A stretch of DNA of 64,000 nucleotides from Azolla caroliniana (GCA_043228905.1 JBHGNT010000005.1:1178001-1242000), one strand, 5' to 3'; shown: positions 37,301 through 49,230, numbered from the stretch's first letter. Notes: generated from the sequence alone by a model not told the origin. Made by a program: numbers and translations.

Positions 37301-39635
37301 ACTCATATGTGAGTACACTATTCACACATCAATACTTTTTTATCCAAAGCATGAACATCGCTTTGTTGGAAGGAGACACATATCAAGAAAATTTGTGTTT
37401 AGATCCCAGGGATCAAGATTGGCCTCTTTGTGGATGTTAATGATTTCTAATTCTAATTATAATACACATCACATGCATGCCACTTCTAAAGTTTGAGCAC
37501 TTATGTTTTGAGTGGACGATACCAAACTTTTTGTTGTTTGTCCAAACCGCAAATATATATTGAAAGTATAATGACTTTAATATGGATACCATCGAAAACC
37601 ATGAAATTTGTTGCTTATCACCTACCAGGCATGGTAGAAAGATTGAATACTTTATTTTTCAGAAATTGAGTGTATATTTCAACTTTAGGATTTATAAATA
37701 ATATAATTGATTGAGAAATGAATGTAGTGCAAAACACTAGTTTTTGTGCTCGTGAATGTACTATAGATATTTCTTTTGTGTTTGTTCCATATATAGATGA
37801 AATTCCTTCACATTTTGTAGGTGGCGTAGTTCATTGTTGTGGAGAGCATTTTTCTGCTCTGCTACTGTAGCAATTGTGCTTCGCTTTGCAATTAACTTTT
37901 GCGAGAGTGGAAAATGTGGTACATTTGGAACTGGTGGATTGATCATGTTTGACATGGGTATCGCGTCTACTGATATCGGTTTAATGGAATTAATACCAGT
38001 CGTTATCTTGGGTCTACTTGGGGGCTTTCTTGGAAGCCTCTTTACATTCATCAATGGAAAAATTGTACGAGCTTATTCAAGTTGGTATACAATGTAAGTA
38101 CCCTTTACCATAGCCTATCAATCTAATCCTTTGCATTACACGATGAAAAACTCTTTTGTGTATACTATGACGTTTGATTGTGTATATTGTATATGCTATT
38201 GAAGTTTGAAAGTTGTGCTTTTTAAGGCATGGGTCGGTGGCAAAACTTGTGTTAGCACTTCTCATTGCTTTCATAAGTTCAGCTTTTATGTTTGGAATTC
38301 CATGGTTAGGGACGTGTTCAGCATGCCCTGACTCTCTAACTACTACCGAGAGTGATGATTGCCCTTCTACTAGTTGGTCTGGACAGTATAAGCAATTCAA
38401 TTGCCCCGATGGATATTATAATGACCTTGCTGGCCTGTTTCTGAATACGAATGATGACATTATACGAAGCTTGTTCAGTACAAACACTTCACACGTGCAT
38501 TTATATAGCTCATTGCTGATGTTTTTTGCGTCAAGTTTTGTGCTTGCCCTCGCTACATATGGCACTGCGATCCCCTCTGGCCTTTTCATACCTGTCATTA
38601 TCACTGGTGCTGCCTATGGGCGCTTAGCTGGAAAGCTGATGAGATCTATTGGTAAATTAGAGAATCTTGATGAAGGTGTTTATGCATATTTAGGCGCTGC
38701 ATCCCTCTTAGGAGGATCAATGAGAATGACTGTATCTCTGTGTGTAATCCTTCTTGAGCTCACAAACAACCTTCTCATGCTTCCATTGACAATGCTTGTA
38801 CTGCTCATCTCCAAAACCATCGGAGACCTTTTCAATCATAGTGTTTATGAGCAAATACTTCAGATTAAAGGTCTTCCTTTCCTGGAGGAGAAACCAGAAC
38901 CCTACATGAAACACTTAACTGTCATGGATGTGTGCTCGCGTCCAGTGAGTACGCTGTCAGCAATAGAGAGAGTAAGCACCATTGTAGAGATCTTGAAGTC
39001 TACGGACCATAATGGTTTCCCTGTTCTAGAACATTCTGTGGAGTCTGCGGAGCAACGTCCTATTCTCTGCGGTCTCATCTTACGTTCACACTTGTTGGTG
39101 CTTTTGAAGAGGGGAGAATTCTCGAGCTCGGAATTTTGCTCGAGTGACTTTGCAAAGGCAGGCACGGGAAAAGGTGCCAAAATTCAAGACATAACTTTGA
39201 GTCCGGAGCAACTCGAAATGTATGTGGACCTTCTTCCTTACACCAACATGTCTCCATATACTGTGGTCGAGAATGTGTCACTTGCAAAGGCCTTCTCATT
39301 ATTCCGACAACTTGGCCTTCGACATCTCTGCATCGTACCAAAAAATTCAGCTGAGGTTTTACTTCTATCCTTTCCCCGTAAACATTGTGTAAATTATTCA
39401 AACATTAATACATCAATTTCCGTCTTTCTGGCCATGGATTTGCTATTTATTTTTGAATGGGCTATAATTTGTTTACTATGTTTTGTAGCGCTCTCCAATT
39501 GTGGGGATGTTGACTAGGCATGACTTCATGCCAGAGCATGTCCTCGGGTTGCATCCACATTTGAAAGCTAGCAAGTGGAATCGACTACGGGTTCTACCCT
39601 CTATAATCACCGCAGTAGCACACTGGTGGAGTTGA
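29785..39635 (+). CDS. CLC-c: CLC-type anion channel/transporter, CLC-c-like
   Basis: Voltage-dependent CLC family membrane protein; plant CLC-c members act at the tonoplast. Exons 29785-30020, 30179-30379, 30464-30641, 31020-31282, 37821-38093, 38227-39355, 39489-39635; phases agree, 808 residues. Selectivity motif [10 protein letters not shown] at about residue 178 has Ser, the residue linked to chloride preference, where nitrate exchangers have Pro. The gating Glu is at 222 in GKEGP and the proton Glu at 289 in FALEE. Later blocks: [68 protein letters not shown]. Two CBS domains follow ([13 protein letters not shown]...[14 protein letters not shown], and [13 protein letters not shown]...[20 protein letters not shown]), the second split by the last intron. 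The closest remembered relative is Arabidopsis CLC-c ([27 protein letters not shown]). Intron 4 is 6.5 kb and full of inserted DNA. Confidence 0.94.
30067..30087 (+). repeat. (GATA)n tract
   Basis: About five GATA units in CLC intron 1. Confidence 0.9.
30662..30891 (+). mobile_element. Small terminal-inverted-repeat element (MITE), copy 2
   Basis: The left end reads GTCTAAAATACCCTTGAG, with CTCCAGATGTTCCTGGTCAA further in. The reverse complement of the right end reads GTCTGAAAGCCGTTAGA, with CCCAGAATGCCCTTGG further in. No ORF. It belongs to the same family as the element in NUP43 intron 2 and lies in CLC intron 3. Confidence 0.65.
31342..34600 (-). mobile_element. RTE-type LINE, decayed, antisense in CLC intron 4
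   Basis: Minus-strand non-LTR retrotransposon, read from high to low coordinates. Endonuclease: [20 protein letters not shown] near 34300, then [20 protein letters not shown] with a degenerate SDH as EADHAY. Reverse transcriptase: [20 protein letters not shown] and [14 protein letters not shown], then [20 protein letters not shown]. Further down: [19 protein letters not shown]-terminal Cys/His region: [20 protein letters not shown]. Frames are broken by stops and shifts, so it is inactive. On its own strand the element ends in TATC repeats (plus strand 31356-31391), consistent with the simple-repeat tails of RTE elements. The 5' end is uncertain where plastid-like DNA begins. Confidence 0.8.
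31356..31391 (+). repeat. (ATAG)n tract at the LINE 3' end
   Basis: About nine GATA/ATAG units. On the minus strand these form the terminal repeats of the RTE LINE that occupies the intron. Confidence 0.85.
34639..34690 (-). pseudogene. psbD: Plastid psbD fragment (nuclear plastid DNA)
   Basis: The minus strand translates to [16 protein letters not shown], matching the N-terminal region of the photosystem II D2 protein ([19 protein letters not shown]) at all but one position in the core. Only about 17 codons remain, and the flanks do not continue D2. It lies immediately upstream of the RTE LINE on the same strand. Confidence 0.65.
35178..35262 (+). pseudogene. rps4: Possible plastid rps4 fragment
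   Basis: The plus strand reads [20 protein letters not shown] then RLRYNYGL. This resembles the ribosomal protein S4 block [21 protein letters not shown]. Agreement is partial (about half the residues), so it could be an old plastid insertion or a chance match. The surrounding 34.9-35.3 kb has higher GC than its neighbours. Confidence 0.4.
35708..35820 (-). pseudogene. ndhA: Plastid ndhA fragment (nuclear plastid DNA)
   Basis: The minus strand translates to [20 protein letters not shown] followed by [12 protein letters not shown], essentially the conserved exon 2 block of plastid NDH subunit A. The mitochondrial homologue nad1 reads [14 protein letters not shown] here, so the source is plastid. 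The reading leaves the family at both ends ([13 protein letters not shown] then stop). Confidence 0.85.
35833..35884 (-). pseudogene. rrn16: Plastid 16S rRNA fragment (nuclear plastid DNA)
   Basis: Read on the minus strand: AGTAGTCCTAGCCGTAAACG then ATGGATACTAAGCGCTGCGC, the universally conserved 16S segment around position 800 of the small-subunit rRNA. It is joined directly to the ndhA fragment, which is not adjacent to rrn16 in plastid genomes. Confidence 0.8.
35890..37820 (+). other. Remainder of CLC intron 4, unassigned
   Basis: It contains a short (CATCAC)n-like tract near 36032-36050 and several chance ORFs. No transposon protein was recognised. A polypyrimidine tract and TTTTGTAG acceptor end it at 37820. 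Confidence 0.4.
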
Positions 39636-42600
39636 TGAGGTTCCTCGAATATATCAATCAATGTATCTAAATATCATTTATTCTTGTGCATTCTTTCACC
39701 ATATAAGTTAATAAAACATGAGCTGTGCTCTCATTTCCCCTGATGAATCATTTGATGGGCTGTTGTATAGATCTACCGTTAAGGACATTCACATTTCTTT
39801 AACACATTTTTTGTTGCCTAATCACAACTTATCAGTGTCTGGGCAAGGATCATTTTAGGTAGATAGACAAACCTGGATTTTTTGTGTTCACTGAAAGTTG
39901 AAGTATGTTCATATGTGATTTTTTATGGCCTTTTCACTTCCGATGAGATATATGCAGATCTCTTGACCTGTTTATGGGATGTAAAAAACAATTTCTTTTA
40001 TTGGCATAGGGGAAGTTCAAAGGTGGGATATGCCATTGCAATCCTGTTCTATGTATAAAATCTTTGGCCGATTAAATTTTCTTCATTTTGCTAGTACTTC
40101 TGTATATGTACATGGGTTTCTTAAATTCCAGAAACATCATTTTTACTTTTCCAGGTAGAATCATTGTCGAGGTTGTTTTCTTCTAGGCCAGGGCGAGTAT
40201 TAATTAGTAATTGTGATGTATGATTACGACAGCTGAATTGCACTAGTTGGTCGTTCATTAGATGTTTCCCTTGTAAATTCTTTGTTTTAGCTGTGCCTTA
40301 CTATTTTTATTTCATTACTAGTCAATATATCTTCAGTGAGTTTTAAAATATTGAATTGTTTCAATGGGTTCTATTCAACAGCTCTCAGTTTTCCCTATAG
40401 CTGTTCTCTTTCTTTGCATTGTCGGGAAACCCTTAAAATGTTTGACAATTGAGTAGCACATATATTGCCTGTACAGAAAATCGCATAAACATGCCATGCA
40501 TTACTGCTGTATCAATATAGTTGAAAATATTACATTCAAAATTATTGTACAAAACCCCACTTAGTAATACGAATGCCCACATTAAGGGTTGTCAAATGGT
40601 CACTTGATGTGTGTTTTAAATGTTTGTTTATTCCATTGATGTTATGAATTTAAGAAAGCATGTGGTTTTGTTGACAACTTTGATAGCGCTAATCCCTGGG
40701 ACTTTTAACCCATACATTGCTGATGTCAGAATTTTGTTAAAATCTCTATAGACAAACATAAGGCATTATGATTACTTGGCCTCATCATTCGGTCAACATG
40801 GTTATATAAGGGGTTAGGAGACATTTATTATTGAAAATAATGTTCTTTGTGTATCATACATATATGCTTTGTCTCATTGAACTCTTCAAATTAAGTCCTT
40901 GATACTTTCCATGACCAACCTTGGTTTCTTGTTTGATTACATCCAAATCAATGAGAATTTCTGCAGTTAAAATGGGATGTTTATTTACATAAAGGGAAAT
41001 ACACTTTGTTGTATATACATTAGTACATTCTAGACACTACCTACACTAAAGGTCATTAAAAGAACTTGTCTCCATTTTATCAAAATTGAAATTTTCTTGA
41101 AGACCATAATAGTATTTTTACCATAAATGGTTAGTTCTGCATTGATTAACACATTGGCTTCAATTAGTTTTGATTATGTTTGAACTACTATAGCTCAAGT
41201 ATTTAAAGATGAAGATTATTAATCATAGTTAAAATATTATATTTGCGCATTCGGATTTCAAGCTAGCACTTACAGAAGTACTTGGACAACCAAAAGAAGC
41301 AGGTATTGATTCTATGGAACAATAGAGTGAATTTGGTTATCATACTGTTGTCGAGGACGAAAAATAGTTTAAATAGTTTGTTTGGGAGATAAATCTTCTT
41401 TGGGTAGGTCACATGGCCTAATTAGGAACTTTACTTTTGAATACTTTTTTCAAAAGCGTGTAGATCCCAAGGAGCATTAGATCAAAAGTTAGAGCCTGAA
41501 TGTATTTCCATTTGGAGGTTTTTTTAAGAAATTTCCAAAATAGTGTTGTTTCATTATCTAATGCAGATAATGTCAACATAACTTATATGACTTTGTGGTC
41601 TTAAGTTTGTAGGTTCAAGTCTCAGAGAAATGGGTTTAACTTCGTGTTCATTATAAAGCTTCTTCACATTCTTGAGTTTGAGATAATGCAAATATTGTAA
41701 AGCCCAATTCTGGAAAAGCATTCACAAATTGTGGATACAGAGACGAATTTTGCATTGCTGCTGCAAACTCACAAGACAACACTATTGTAAGAGCTGAAAC
41801 TTCAGCTGGTTCAAGTAGATTCAAAGGCTGAGATCAAGCTAGGAATATACCTATAATTTCTGAATATGGAAGTTGTAGTGGGGAGATCTATCCATCACTT
41901 TTGGCCAAGGAGCACTTGATCCATCAAGATTGCAGACTCCCCACTCACTAGAGTTCTCGGTCCCTACCCAAGTTACACAAAAAAACTCTTATCACTGTTC
42001 ACCATATAGTTGGTAAAATTGTTAGGAGTGGTTATTGAACTCTTGAGCTACTAATTATTGTTTACCCATGTGTCCTCTCCTATCCTAAATAGTTAATGTA
42101 GGTAATAAATTAGTTAAGAAACTCGAAGACTTAAATGATTATACATTACTAAGCAAATAATACATGAAAAACACAAAGAGATAGTATAACGCATCTCAAT
42201 AAGTTAAGAAACCACAATCATACATAGAAGTTAATGTAAGGCTTAAAGTTAAGTACATGACTCTAATCTTTTTAAAAAGTGTGTGAGAAAATTCATGTGC
42301 AATGAAATTTTGATTGAGAATGAGGGTGTAACAATGGAAGGACAACGATTAAGGCATCATGGTGGTAATTAATTCATGGAAGTATTATTTTCATGTGCTT
42401 TATTATTTTTATGTGCACAGTCATCTAGTAGAGAGCATTGTAGTTCCTTGCAAAAGGAGTTGCTAGTTGCTAGGAGGAGCACACTAAGTTCAAGGTAGAA
42501 CATTGCTTAGAATGTCTCGTTATCCCTCTAGAACATTAAGAGAAGAACATAGAGTTATTCTAACGTTCATATATCTTAATGGATTGTGCTTGCTAGTTTG

Positions 42601-45152
42601 CTAATACATACTAACATTTTGTAATAAGTATCATTTTATAGTAACTATCATTAGTAACACCCTAAATGGACACATGAGGGTGTATAAATCTAAAATGGTT
42701 GTGTAGGATGAGCCTAGCATATTTTATATTGCATGAAGACGTAGTTGTTTTTGCACCATGGTGTAGCCTCTGGCGGAATGAGTTGTAGAAACTTGGGGGA
42801 TCCTTCCTTGTTGTGAATTGAAACCTATAATTTCCTAGAAAAGGAAATTGTTGTCTAGGTTTCCAAGGCCACAAGCTTACTAGATAGGAATACTATATAA
42901 TCATATTTAACAAAATAATGCAAAATGTACAATTAATTTAGTTTCATTATGGGCATCCATACATGTTATCCAAAAGTTACAATCAACCCAATAAACAACC
43001 ATAAACTTCAAAAACCTTGTGGTATTTCCCCCCCTTTCTTAACGTGATTATTTGAGTTCTAGTAAATATCAATAATCAATCTATGAGCCACACAAGCCTT
43101 AGCTTGGTCATGTCACATTTATTGATGGTTTGAGCTTGATAGACAATGTTGGCTTGTGCGCACAACAAGAACATGGTGGAGTTATGATTGACTATTTTGC
43201 CCATTATGGGCTTGTACGAACAATAATCTCCATATATTATTTAGAAAATTTTATTGTGCTTATACTTTCTTATTTTCTTCCAATAAGCTTATTCATAAAA
43301 GCATTCACACAGAGGATCCCAAGTATGTTTCTGGAAGGATTTTTGGCCTATTGTTCCACAAGATGCATTAGTTTTACAAGGGATATGAACATGTCTCTTT
43401 CAAAAGTGATACACTCACAACATTGTTTCTAAACAAGATATCCTTCCATCAGTTTTAAGAAGCATGTCTGCCAAAAAATACAACCAATAGCTCAACGTTG
43501 TTGCTTCTAGCAACACCTTTGTTACAAAAGACTTCAAAAGCTTCCTTTAGAGCCTTGTGAAAGAGGGAATGATGTACAAAGCATTACTCACATATTGCAA
43601 ATATTTATCATGCAATTCAAACACATTCCGTACAAATGCCTGGTCTAATCCAGTTACAACCTTCTTCTCAGTCTTTTTATTGCTTGCCGTATCTTCTGCT
43701 TGCTTTACTAATGTCATTCCTTCTTCGTGATATGCTTCTTGAAAATGTTTGCCATGGGATCAGATACCTTTCGTTATTTTACAAAATAACCGACACATCC
43801 TTGACAGCTTCTCCACCTTGTCATCTCTCCCCAATGCATGGCATCCTGAATGCTCCTTTTCCAATAGCTGTTGCTCCCCAACATTGTTGATTTACAACAA
43901 TCAAATCAAGAATAGTACTTTCCTTATTTGGTAACAATTTAATTTCCTTGGATATGAGCATGGGCTCTCTCTTTATCTATATCCCCTTGTTAATTGGTAC
44001 ATTCCTCATCATGATTGTGGGTAAAGGTTAATTACCATGCATATGAGAACATATCCAATGGGGAAGACATCAAATGTTGGGTTCTCAATAAATACATGTT
44101 TTGACACTTATGATGACAGTAGTGCGTTTCCATTGGGTTGAAGTATGGGCATGAACAGGATTATCGATACTTGCTTAAGATTTTGAAAAACGTTGCACAT
44201 CAACTTGTGGGGTGCATGCTTAAGATCATTTGCATATGGCATGTGCATTCTTTGAGTTGTGAGAAGGGGCTTTGAAACACCAACATGAAGACTCATAAAA
44301 CTATGCAAGTTTTCCAATGGTCATACTTTGATTACATTTGAACGTCTTTCCCCACATTTCCAACCCTCGCTTGCCAAGACAAACATTCTTCTCTTAGTTA
44401 CAATGAACAATCTAAATCGCATTGTTCATTAGTAAATTCTTTGACATAGAGAGCCACTTATCAACTCCACAAACGTTACATGAATTTTATTCCCAATGGC
44501 CTCATATTTGATATTTGATGAGGAAAATAAAATGTCTCTCTGTCTCTATCTATCTATGATTAAAGTAATTATAAATTCATTATTTCTAGGCTTATGAATT
44601 CCAAATGCTTATTATTTGCAAGACAAGCATGATTGCATACAAATGAAACTTTCTTGAATTATCATTGTATTATGTCACACACATGGAGAATGTAATCTAA
44701 TTGGCTTGAAATTTGACTTGGTGGCTAACTAGTTTGTGAGCAAAAACTTGGTGTGCACATTCTATTTTGATGCTAATAATTGCCCTGAAACATAACAATG
44801 TAGTTCACAATAGGAAATAAGTAGTCTACAATGGTATTTAGTCTTTAACTTTAAACCAAGCACTTTATCACACATCTACAAATAAGTCAAGAAATAACGT
44901 GCTCGATTATAGAGAAGCTTTTTAGATGGTTTAAACTTTACATATTCTCCCACACTAGACCTATATATGAATTTGTGGGGTTAGTAACTTTTATGGCATT
45001 ATGTTATTTAACAATGAAATTACAATGGCACTTATTTTTCCTTCATTTGATAGTTTCAAAAGTTCTGAGAAATAATCTTCTAACATTATACAAATACATC
45101 ATGGATGATGGGACAAAATTAACTTTTTAAATGTCAAAGCTCATGGATAATA
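39636..45152. other. Intergenic desert
   Basis: The first part is the CLC 3' flank. AT-rich, with no coding exon or intact transposon recognised. A tRNA-like patch (TAGGTTCAAGTCTC) near 41610 may be a SINE remnant. Confidence 0.4.
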
Positions 45153-45639
45153 GAATGAATGTAGGTTCATGTATGGAAAACAATGACTACGGTAACATTA
45201 TGGGTTATTATGGAAATGTAGATGTAGTCGACTTTATGATGTAACAAATCTTGGTCCTTCATATGTACTACTCGAGATATTGGAGAGATTGTTGACAGTA
45301 GTCCGTGGGCAGTACATATGATAATATACATGGTTCTCCAAAAAATGTTCATAAGAGAAGGAAGAAGCTTCTTCACTTATAGAGAAAGTTGCCCCTCTTT
45401 GTAGTGTTAGACCAAGGGCCTCAATGGAACTTTTCTTGAATATCAATACACCATGACAATGTACCACATCAAGTTTCAACACCCTTTTATAAGTTGTTTT
45501 TGTATGTACATACTATGTTTTTTATTCTATGTTGTAAGCCTCTGGGCAGATAACTTCAAGGTGTAGCCTTTAGACGTTTTTAATACTATTGAAAAAAATC
45601 TTTCACGGAAAAAAATGAATGAATGAATGTAGGTTCATG
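45153..45639 (+). mobile_element. 5'-truncated L1-type LINE insertion with 19 bp target duplication
   Basis: GAATGAATGTAGGTTCATG occurs at 45153-45171 and again at 45621-45639. The 449 bp between them ends in a plant-L1-like tail (TGTAAGCCTCTGGGC..., TTTTTAATACTATTG, then an A-rich run). No usable ORF remains. Intact 19 bp duplications indicate retrotransposition in the plus orientation. Confidence 0.8.
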
Positions 45640-46839
45640 CCTCGTTGATGGAGGAAGAGTAAGGAGTAACTAGGGTAAAATTGTTGAATTGCTATAGCCT
45701 CAAAAGGACTAGTTAGAATATTCTTTACAAGTAATGGAATTTATATAATATCTATTGATGTTGTACTTAGCTAAGCAAAATGGAGAGTACCAAATGTGAG
45801 GTGTATAAGGTGAAAGAGAATGATGAATGTGTAGGCTCTTTTTTAGAGTTTGTGCATGACACGTCTCTTAATTCTAGCAATTCCAATACGGTGCAACAAT
45901 CATTACCTTAAGAATAAGTTACAATCGAAGCTAAAGATCACATGTATTAGTTAACCTTCGCCGTTATATGACAATCTTGAATTGAACGAAATAATAATAT
46001 AAACAGAAGATGATGTTAGATGAACTACATGTGTATATACAAATATTCAAACTTTTAGGCCCCAAGGACACAAAATTGGTGACAAAAATACTAGCATACA
46101 TGAGGGACGAATACAATTAAAAAAGATAATGAACACCCTCAACTTTCATACAATACTACAGAAAGAGACGAAAAACCCATATAAATCAATTAGAAGTGAT
46201 ACCCATGAACCAAATATAAATGGTTCAAAATCTTAACTACCTATTATGGGGATCATTATTAAAGAACAAATTGAAGGACTTGCATGACATGTTGGCATTG
46301 GCATACAAGTGGAGTAACCCTTCTAGCATAAACATTAAAGTTTGTTAAGGCATTAACATGCCATGCATCCCTATTGTGGATTGGAACCAACACAATATCA
46401 CAAGGACAAGCAAATGATCGTTTATGTTGCTAGGGTGCATTGTTGTACTTTTTAAAAGAGATTGTGTGTACCCACAAAAGGATACCTACAAGGGAGTGAA
46501 TAAAGCCCGAAAAAACACAATCAAAGGGTGAGGGATCAAGATAACATAAAGAAAAAAAGTTCATATTTTATTTTGGTGTGTGAGAGAGAAATTAGATGCA
46601 AAACTAACCAAGGGATTAGGTGGGCACAATTTTAAGGCATCTTCCTAATGGTAAGAGTTGGATGGCTTGACAAATTAAGTTTTAATGAGATATTCCATTT
46701 GATATTTCAGCATTTTTGGGATTCTCGTTGTATGCCTTAACCTTGGAAGCTTGATCTCATCAAATTAATCCAGAAGTTAACACATATTGGGTCATTTTAT
46801 CAATGGCTACTTATTTCTTTGATGGGAGTGGGGGGATGA
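45640..46839. other. Intergenic, no feature recognised
   Basis: AT-rich, with no coding similarity seen. It may include the lost 5' part of the L1 relic that follows. Confidence 0.4.
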
Positions 46840-48054
46840 CATAAGATATCTATTGAACACATCTATAAAGGACTTGGCAAAAATATTACAAAAGTATTTG
46901 CCAAATTCGATACACCAATTTGTTGGTAGGAATGTATTGCATAATATTGTTAATGATCATATGACCATAGGTTATGCCTATCATACTCATCAAGAATTTG
47001 ATTATAGTGCAATTGAATTCAGAGGAAGGTTATGGTAATTTCAAATGGTCATTTGTTTAAGGGTTACCAAAGACAATGGGCTTTGGACCATATATGTTCC
47101 ACCTTATATTTTTAAACGGGAAAGATAGTATTATCTCAAGTCATGCTTAATGGTGGAGTTACATTAAGTATTCGACTCACGAGATTTGCTCATCAAGGAT
47201 GCTCACCTAGCCCATTGTTTTTTGCTATTATTTCTCATCCCTTGTTATCGAGGTTCAATTAATGATGATATTGTAGGTCCAAATCATCCACTTGGGGAGC
47301 AAATGATAATGCATACTTTGGTTGATGATTATACAAGCCTCATGTGAGAATCTTGAAAAGGGGATGCACATAAATAATCAAATTTACTTGGCATTCGAAT
47401 GACATATTAATTGGAGGAAGTGTTGCTTGTATTGGGAAGAATTTGGAATGTCTCAGATTGCAAGCATCTATTGTTGGAAAAGAATCTATGTCTTTTGACA
47501 CTTGAGGTATTGATTGAGTGTGAAGGTTATGAGAGCCCAACTAATTGAATGGATGACTAACAAGTTGAGGAGTAAGTTAATGTATTGGAAGTTACAATCT
47601 TGGCCAATATTTTGTGTACACCTTAAATTTATAGTGTCATATGCAACCATGATATTAGATATTTTGTTGTTGCTACCATGAACTAACGAGACTTTGCATT
47701 TTGCCTTTCAGCCTTTGCAATATTTGTTGTGGAGAAGGAAGGGGTACGACAATATTGGACTTATCTAACCATATAATGGCTCACATGTTTTCATTATTGC
47801 AAGATATGTATTAACACTCATAACCATCGATATCTATTGTTTAATATCTCATTGAGAGGGATTGTGTAACACATGGAGGACAATTGTTAAGTAAACATGG
47901 AGGCAATTACTTAATATAAGAATTCCACTTAAGAATCCTTATTCCTCATGTGTTGAACATTTAGTTATCTAATGGCACGACTCACCCTACTTATTTTCAT
48001 GTCTCCTCAGTTAATATGTTGGCATAGAAAGGAGAGATTGCACTCTAAGTTCCA

Positions 48055-48640
48055 TTGCTCATAGAGAGAGCATGGAGACAAGAAGCTCATGGGTTCAACC
48101 CCTAGCTTCCACAATCGCATCTAGTAAATAAAGACATATGTACAGAGTAGTTAACAATCGACAATGGTTCGGTCGGTTTGAGAGTGTCCAAACCGAACCG
48201 TTAAAATTTTTTGAAACTTGAACTGAACCACGAAACCGTTAAACCGAACTGTTTAAAACTACAATTTCATGGTTCATTTTCGGTTTTCAAATTAGGTCAA
48301 AATTCAAATTTTAAAATTTTAAAATATTTCATTTTTTTAATTTTTTAATTTTCAAAATTTTAAAGATTTTCCTAAAATGTGAGAATAAGGCTTGAAAATG
48401 AAAAGATTGTTTTAAAAAAAAATGTTAAACCGTTAAAACTGTGGTTTCTAACAATTGAAACTAAACCAAATTGAACCGTTTAAACCGTTAAGTTGTTTAG
48501 TTGCGGTTTCACGGTTCGGTTCGGTTCAAACCAAACCGTTGCCGACTGTTAAGAGTAGTAGCGAGGTGAAAAACTTGGGTTTTGAAGCCCAAACATAGAG
48601 CTAGTAGTCTAACAACTTATCACTAGGGTAAGATAATTAA
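48055..48640 (+). mobile_element. tRNA-derived SINE, interrupted by a hAT-type MITE
   Basis: The left half (48055-48151) has ATGGAGACAAGAAGCTCATG, GGTTCAACCCC and GCATCTAGTAAATAAAGA. The right half (48560-48640) has GAGGTGAAAAACTTGGG, then CACTAGGGTAAGATAATTA and a GA-rich tail. Removing the 400 bp MITE and one target copy restores a continuous SINE like its neighbours. The right half is duplicated again at 48651-48720. Confidence 0.75.
48152..48551 (+). mobile_element. hAT-type MITE with 8 bp target duplication
   Basis: Terminal inverted repeats TAACAATCGACAATGGTTCG (left) and TAACAGTCGGCAACGGTTTG (reverse complement of right). Flanked by the perfect 8 bp duplication AGAGTAGT at 48144-48151 and 48552-48559, the size typical of hAT transposition. 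The subterminal regions are rich in AACCG/CGGTT motifs and the centre is AT-rich. No ORF, so it would have moved with a transposase supplied from elsewhere. Confidence 0.85.
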
Positions 48641-48748
48641 AATTGAGAGAGAGAGGTGAAAAACTTGGGTTTTGAAGCCCAAACATAGAGCTAGTATCAC
48701 TAGGGTAAGATAATTAAAATTGAGGGGGAGAGAGAGAGAGAGAGAGTG

Positions 48749-48970
48749 CCCAGATGGATGTAGCTCAGTTGGTAAGGTTGCCCAATGGAGACCAGGTGGT
48801 CATGGGTTCAACCCCTACATTCCACAGTGGCATCTAGTGAATTAAGAGATATATAAGAAGTATATAATAGAGAGGTGAGGAAGTTGGGTTTCGAACCCAC
48901 AACGCAGTGCTTGTAGTGCTAACAACTTACCACTAGGGTAAGGTAATTACAATAAAAAGAGAGAGACAAA
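48749..48970 (+). mobile_element. tRNA-derived SINE with convergent pol III boxes, copy 1
   Basis: The left end holds a perfect A box (TAGCTCAGTTG, 48761-48771) and B box (GGTTCAACCCC, 48805-48815) on the plus strand. The right end holds a perfect B box on the minus strand (GGTTCGAAACC, plus 48887-48897), preceded on that strand by a tRNA-like CTAGTGGTAAG. So tRNA-like sequences face each other across a 70 bp middle. It ends in an AATAAAAAGAGAG tail. Confidence 0.8.
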
Positions 48971-48973
48971 GAG

Positions 48974-49230
48974 AGAGAATTTTAAAGGTTGCCCAGATGG
49001 ATGTAGCTTAGTTGATAACGTTGCCCAATGGAGACCAAGTGGTCATGGATTCAACCCCTACATTCCACAGTGGCATCTAGTGAAATAGAGATATATATGA
49101 ATGAAGTATATAATGGAAAGGTGAGGAAATTGGGTTTCGAACCCAAGACACAATGCTTGTAGTGTTATCGACTTACCACTAGGGTAAGCTAATTACAATA
49201 TAAATAAAAAAAAGAGAATTTTAAAGGTTG
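48974..49230 (+). mobile_element. tRNA-derived SINE, copy 2, with 18 bp target duplication
   Basis: AGAGAATTTTAAAGGTTG flanks the element at 48974-48991 and 49213-49230. The 221 bp between them is the same SINE as the copy just to the left, including the left tRNA-like head, the reversed right tRNA-like end and an A-rich tail (AATATAAATAAAAAAA). It integrated into the tail region of copy 1. The A and B boxes are slightly eroded (TAGCTTAGTTG, GATTCAACCCC). Confidence 0.87.

Noticed and set aside
48749-48830. A functional tRNA gene
   Set aside because: A and B boxes are present, but the acceptor stem does not pair, and the unit is repeated with A-rich tails and target duplications, so it is a SINE.
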